The position numbers were made by a program, and so were the translations under genes. This document shows positions 62,890 through 64,000 of a DNA stretch of 64,000 nt, in pieces. Under the pieces are notes generated by a model, which was not told where the DNA came from, did no database searches, and saw only the letters and a program-made list of their open reading frames with translations. Source of the DNA: Desulfobacterales bacterium (GTDB lineage: Bacteria > Desulfobacterota > Desulfobacteria > Desulfobacterales > JADGBH01); contig JADGBH010000009.1 in assembly GCA_015231595.1 (NCBI GenBank), forward strand, positions 1 to 64,000, written 5' to 3'. Position 1 is the first letter of the stretch, and each line of letters starts with the position of its first letter.

Positions 62890-64000
62890 GTGAGTGAAAC
62901 TTTAAACTTATTTGAGCAATTTTCAGCTCATACTTACGAACAATGGTTAAATACAGTCCAGCAGCAATTAAAAGGAGAATCTTTTGAAAAAAAATTAGTC
63001 AAAAAGACTTATGAAGGTATAGATATACAACCAATGTATTTTCCTAAAGATATATCAGATATTCCCCATGCAGATGCATTGCCTGGATATTCTCCTTATG
63101 TAAGAGGTACAAAATCATCAGGATATGCTTTTTCAGCCTGGGATATTGCTCAAGAAATTCCCTATTGTGATGCTGAAAAATTTAACACCGCTGCAAAAAT
63201 GGATTTAGAAAGAGGGCAAACAGCCTTAAATATTTCCCTTGACCATGCCTCATTAATTGGATTTGACCCCCAAGAAGAAAAACTTTCTGATTTTGGCACT
63301 TCAGGTGTTTCAATATCAACAATCAATGACATTGAGCTTTTGTTTAAAGGTGTTGCCCTTGATAAAATAAAAATAATAATCCAATCCGGCATAAGCGGGG
63401 TGGGAATCACAGCATTGATCGTAGCGTATTTAAAAAAACAGGGAGCAAAGCTTGAAAATTTAAAAGGCTGCATAGCGTTTGATCCATTAGGCTTAATTGT
63501 GCAAATGGGACATCTGCCCTTTATTTTAGACCGAATTTATAGAGAAATGGCTCAACTCACTATATGGTCAGAAAAAAATAAAATATCGTTAAAAACTATA
63601 GCTGTAAACACTTCCCCTTATCATAATTCAGGTGCCCATGCCGTTCAGGAGCTTGGTTTTGGAATATCAACGGCTGTTGAATATATAAGGGAGATGCTTA
63701 AAAGAGGCTTAAATATTGATTCTGTAGCCAGCAAAATGTTATTTGTTTTTGAAGTCGGAAGTGATTTTTTTATGGAAATCGCCAAGTTAAGAGCGGCAAG
63801 ACTTTTATGGGAAAAAGTTATAGATGCTTTTGGAGGAAATATTGAATCAAAAAAGATAAATATGCACCTGCAGACATCAAAATGGAATAAAACAAAGACG
63901 GATCCTTATGTTAATATGCTTAGAGCCACTATTGAATCGTTTGCCGCTATATGTGGGGGATGTGATAGTTTGCATGTATCTCCATTTGATGAACCAATAG
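62890..64000 (+). CDS. mutA: Methylmalonyl-CoA mutase small subunit (partial, runs off the right edge)
   Basis: It opens at GTG 62890 behind AGGAGGT and reads at least 370 residues: FEQFSAHTYEQWLNTVQQQL, DIQPMYFPKDISDIPHAD, GYSPYVRGTKSSGYAFSAWD, and later FVFEVGSDFFMEIAKLRAAR and MLRATIESFAAICGGCDSLH. This is the TIM-barrel, non-cobalamin-binding subunit of heterodimeric mutase, as YVRGT and the weak conservation of B12-side residues indicate. MutB, with the B12 site, should follow. The enzyme interconverts succinyl-CoA and methylmalonyl-CoA in the propionate path; MeaB is at 22066. Confidence 0.9.
   Translation, partial: MSETLNLFEQFSAHTYEQWLNTVQQQLKGESFEKKLVKKTYEGIDIQPMYFPKDISDIPHADALPGYSPYVRGTKSSGYAFSAWDIAQEIPYCDAEKFNTAAKMDLERGQTALNISLDHASLIGFDPQEEKLSDFGTSGVSISTINDIELLFKGVALDKIKIIIQSGISGVGITALIVAYLKKQGAKLENLKGCIAFDPLGLIVQMGHLPFILDRIYREMAQLTIWSEKNKISLKTIAVNTSPYHNSGAHAVQELGFGISTAVEYIREMLKRGLNIDSVASKMLFVFEVGSDFFMEIAKLRAARLLWEKVIDAFGGNIESKKINMHLQTSKWNKTKTDPYVNMLRATIESFAAICGGCDSLHVSPFDEPI

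Overview
The window is AT-rich, bacterial and Gram-negative. The gene set fits an anaerobic, probably sulfate-reducing member of the Desulfobacterota (Desulfobacterales-like). Signs of this are a rubredoxin / FprA-type flavodiiron protein / ferredoxin cluster for oxygen removal, methylmalonyl-CoA mutase (mutA, running off the right edge) with its chaperone meaB, a DsrE-family relic, a DVU0298-type HEAT protein, many two-component sensors, a TonB receptor and an RND pump. The genus assignment is inference; no rRNA or tRNA gene was seen.

Layout. 1-2.0 kb is a scrap yard of mobile and accessory DNA: the C-terminus of an IscB-like RNA-guided nuclease, a MazE-like antitoxin whose toxin is lost, a truncated HPr-kinase-like gene with a 35-codon ORF before it, and a strongly structured RNA element resembling an orphan IscB omega-RNA (HEARO). 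2.0-3.8 kb: radical SAM AmrS and a methyltransferase, minus strand. 3.8-10.7 kb: a tight plus-strand run of two unknown proteins, an ATP-dependent DNA ligase-like protein, a TonB receptor and a soluble hybrid histidine kinase, with ATGA overlaps. 10.8-14.5 kb: a lipoprotein and a receiver/PEP-pyruvate-binding protein. 14.8-23.1 kb: lipid and acyl-CoA genes (acyl-CoA-binding protein, acyltransferase, acyl-CoA ligase, MeaB), an MFS carrier, a PASTA protein and a three-gene receiver/serine-protease operon. 23.1-25.0 kb: a GAF / kinase-like / universal stress operon.

25.05-33.96 kb looks like an acquired block. It is bounded by diverged direct repeats of about 110 bp and holds an Fe-S protein, a 1668-residue sensor kinase with four predicted periplasmic binding modules, its detached HPt partner and insertion-sequence debris. 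34-36.9 kb: a B12-type radical SAM protein, a broken transporter gene and an FkbM-like methyltransferase. 37.0-43.3 kb: a complete cecR-ybhGFSR-type regulator and ABC exporter operon with palindromic operators. 43.3-46.8 kb: nitroreductase, duplicated-domain lipoprotein, crotonase and MobA. 47.2-50.3 kb: glutamate dehydrogenase, rubredoxin, flavodiiron protein and ferredoxin. 50.3-51.7 kb: a DsrE gene destroyed by a 37-bp tandem duplication and a 345-bp insertion, then a HEAT-repeat gene. 51.8-59.0 kb: TolC, adaptor, RND pump and a condensation-type acyltransferase. 59.0-59.5 kb: dense palindromic repeats. 59.5-64 kb: chemotaxis receptor, solute-binding protein, P-loop kinase and mutA.

At least three dispersed repeat families run through the intergenic regions. 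The least explained multi-gene units are the ligase operon (3.8-6.6 kb) and the receiver / SDH-type protease operon (17.2-19.0 kb).
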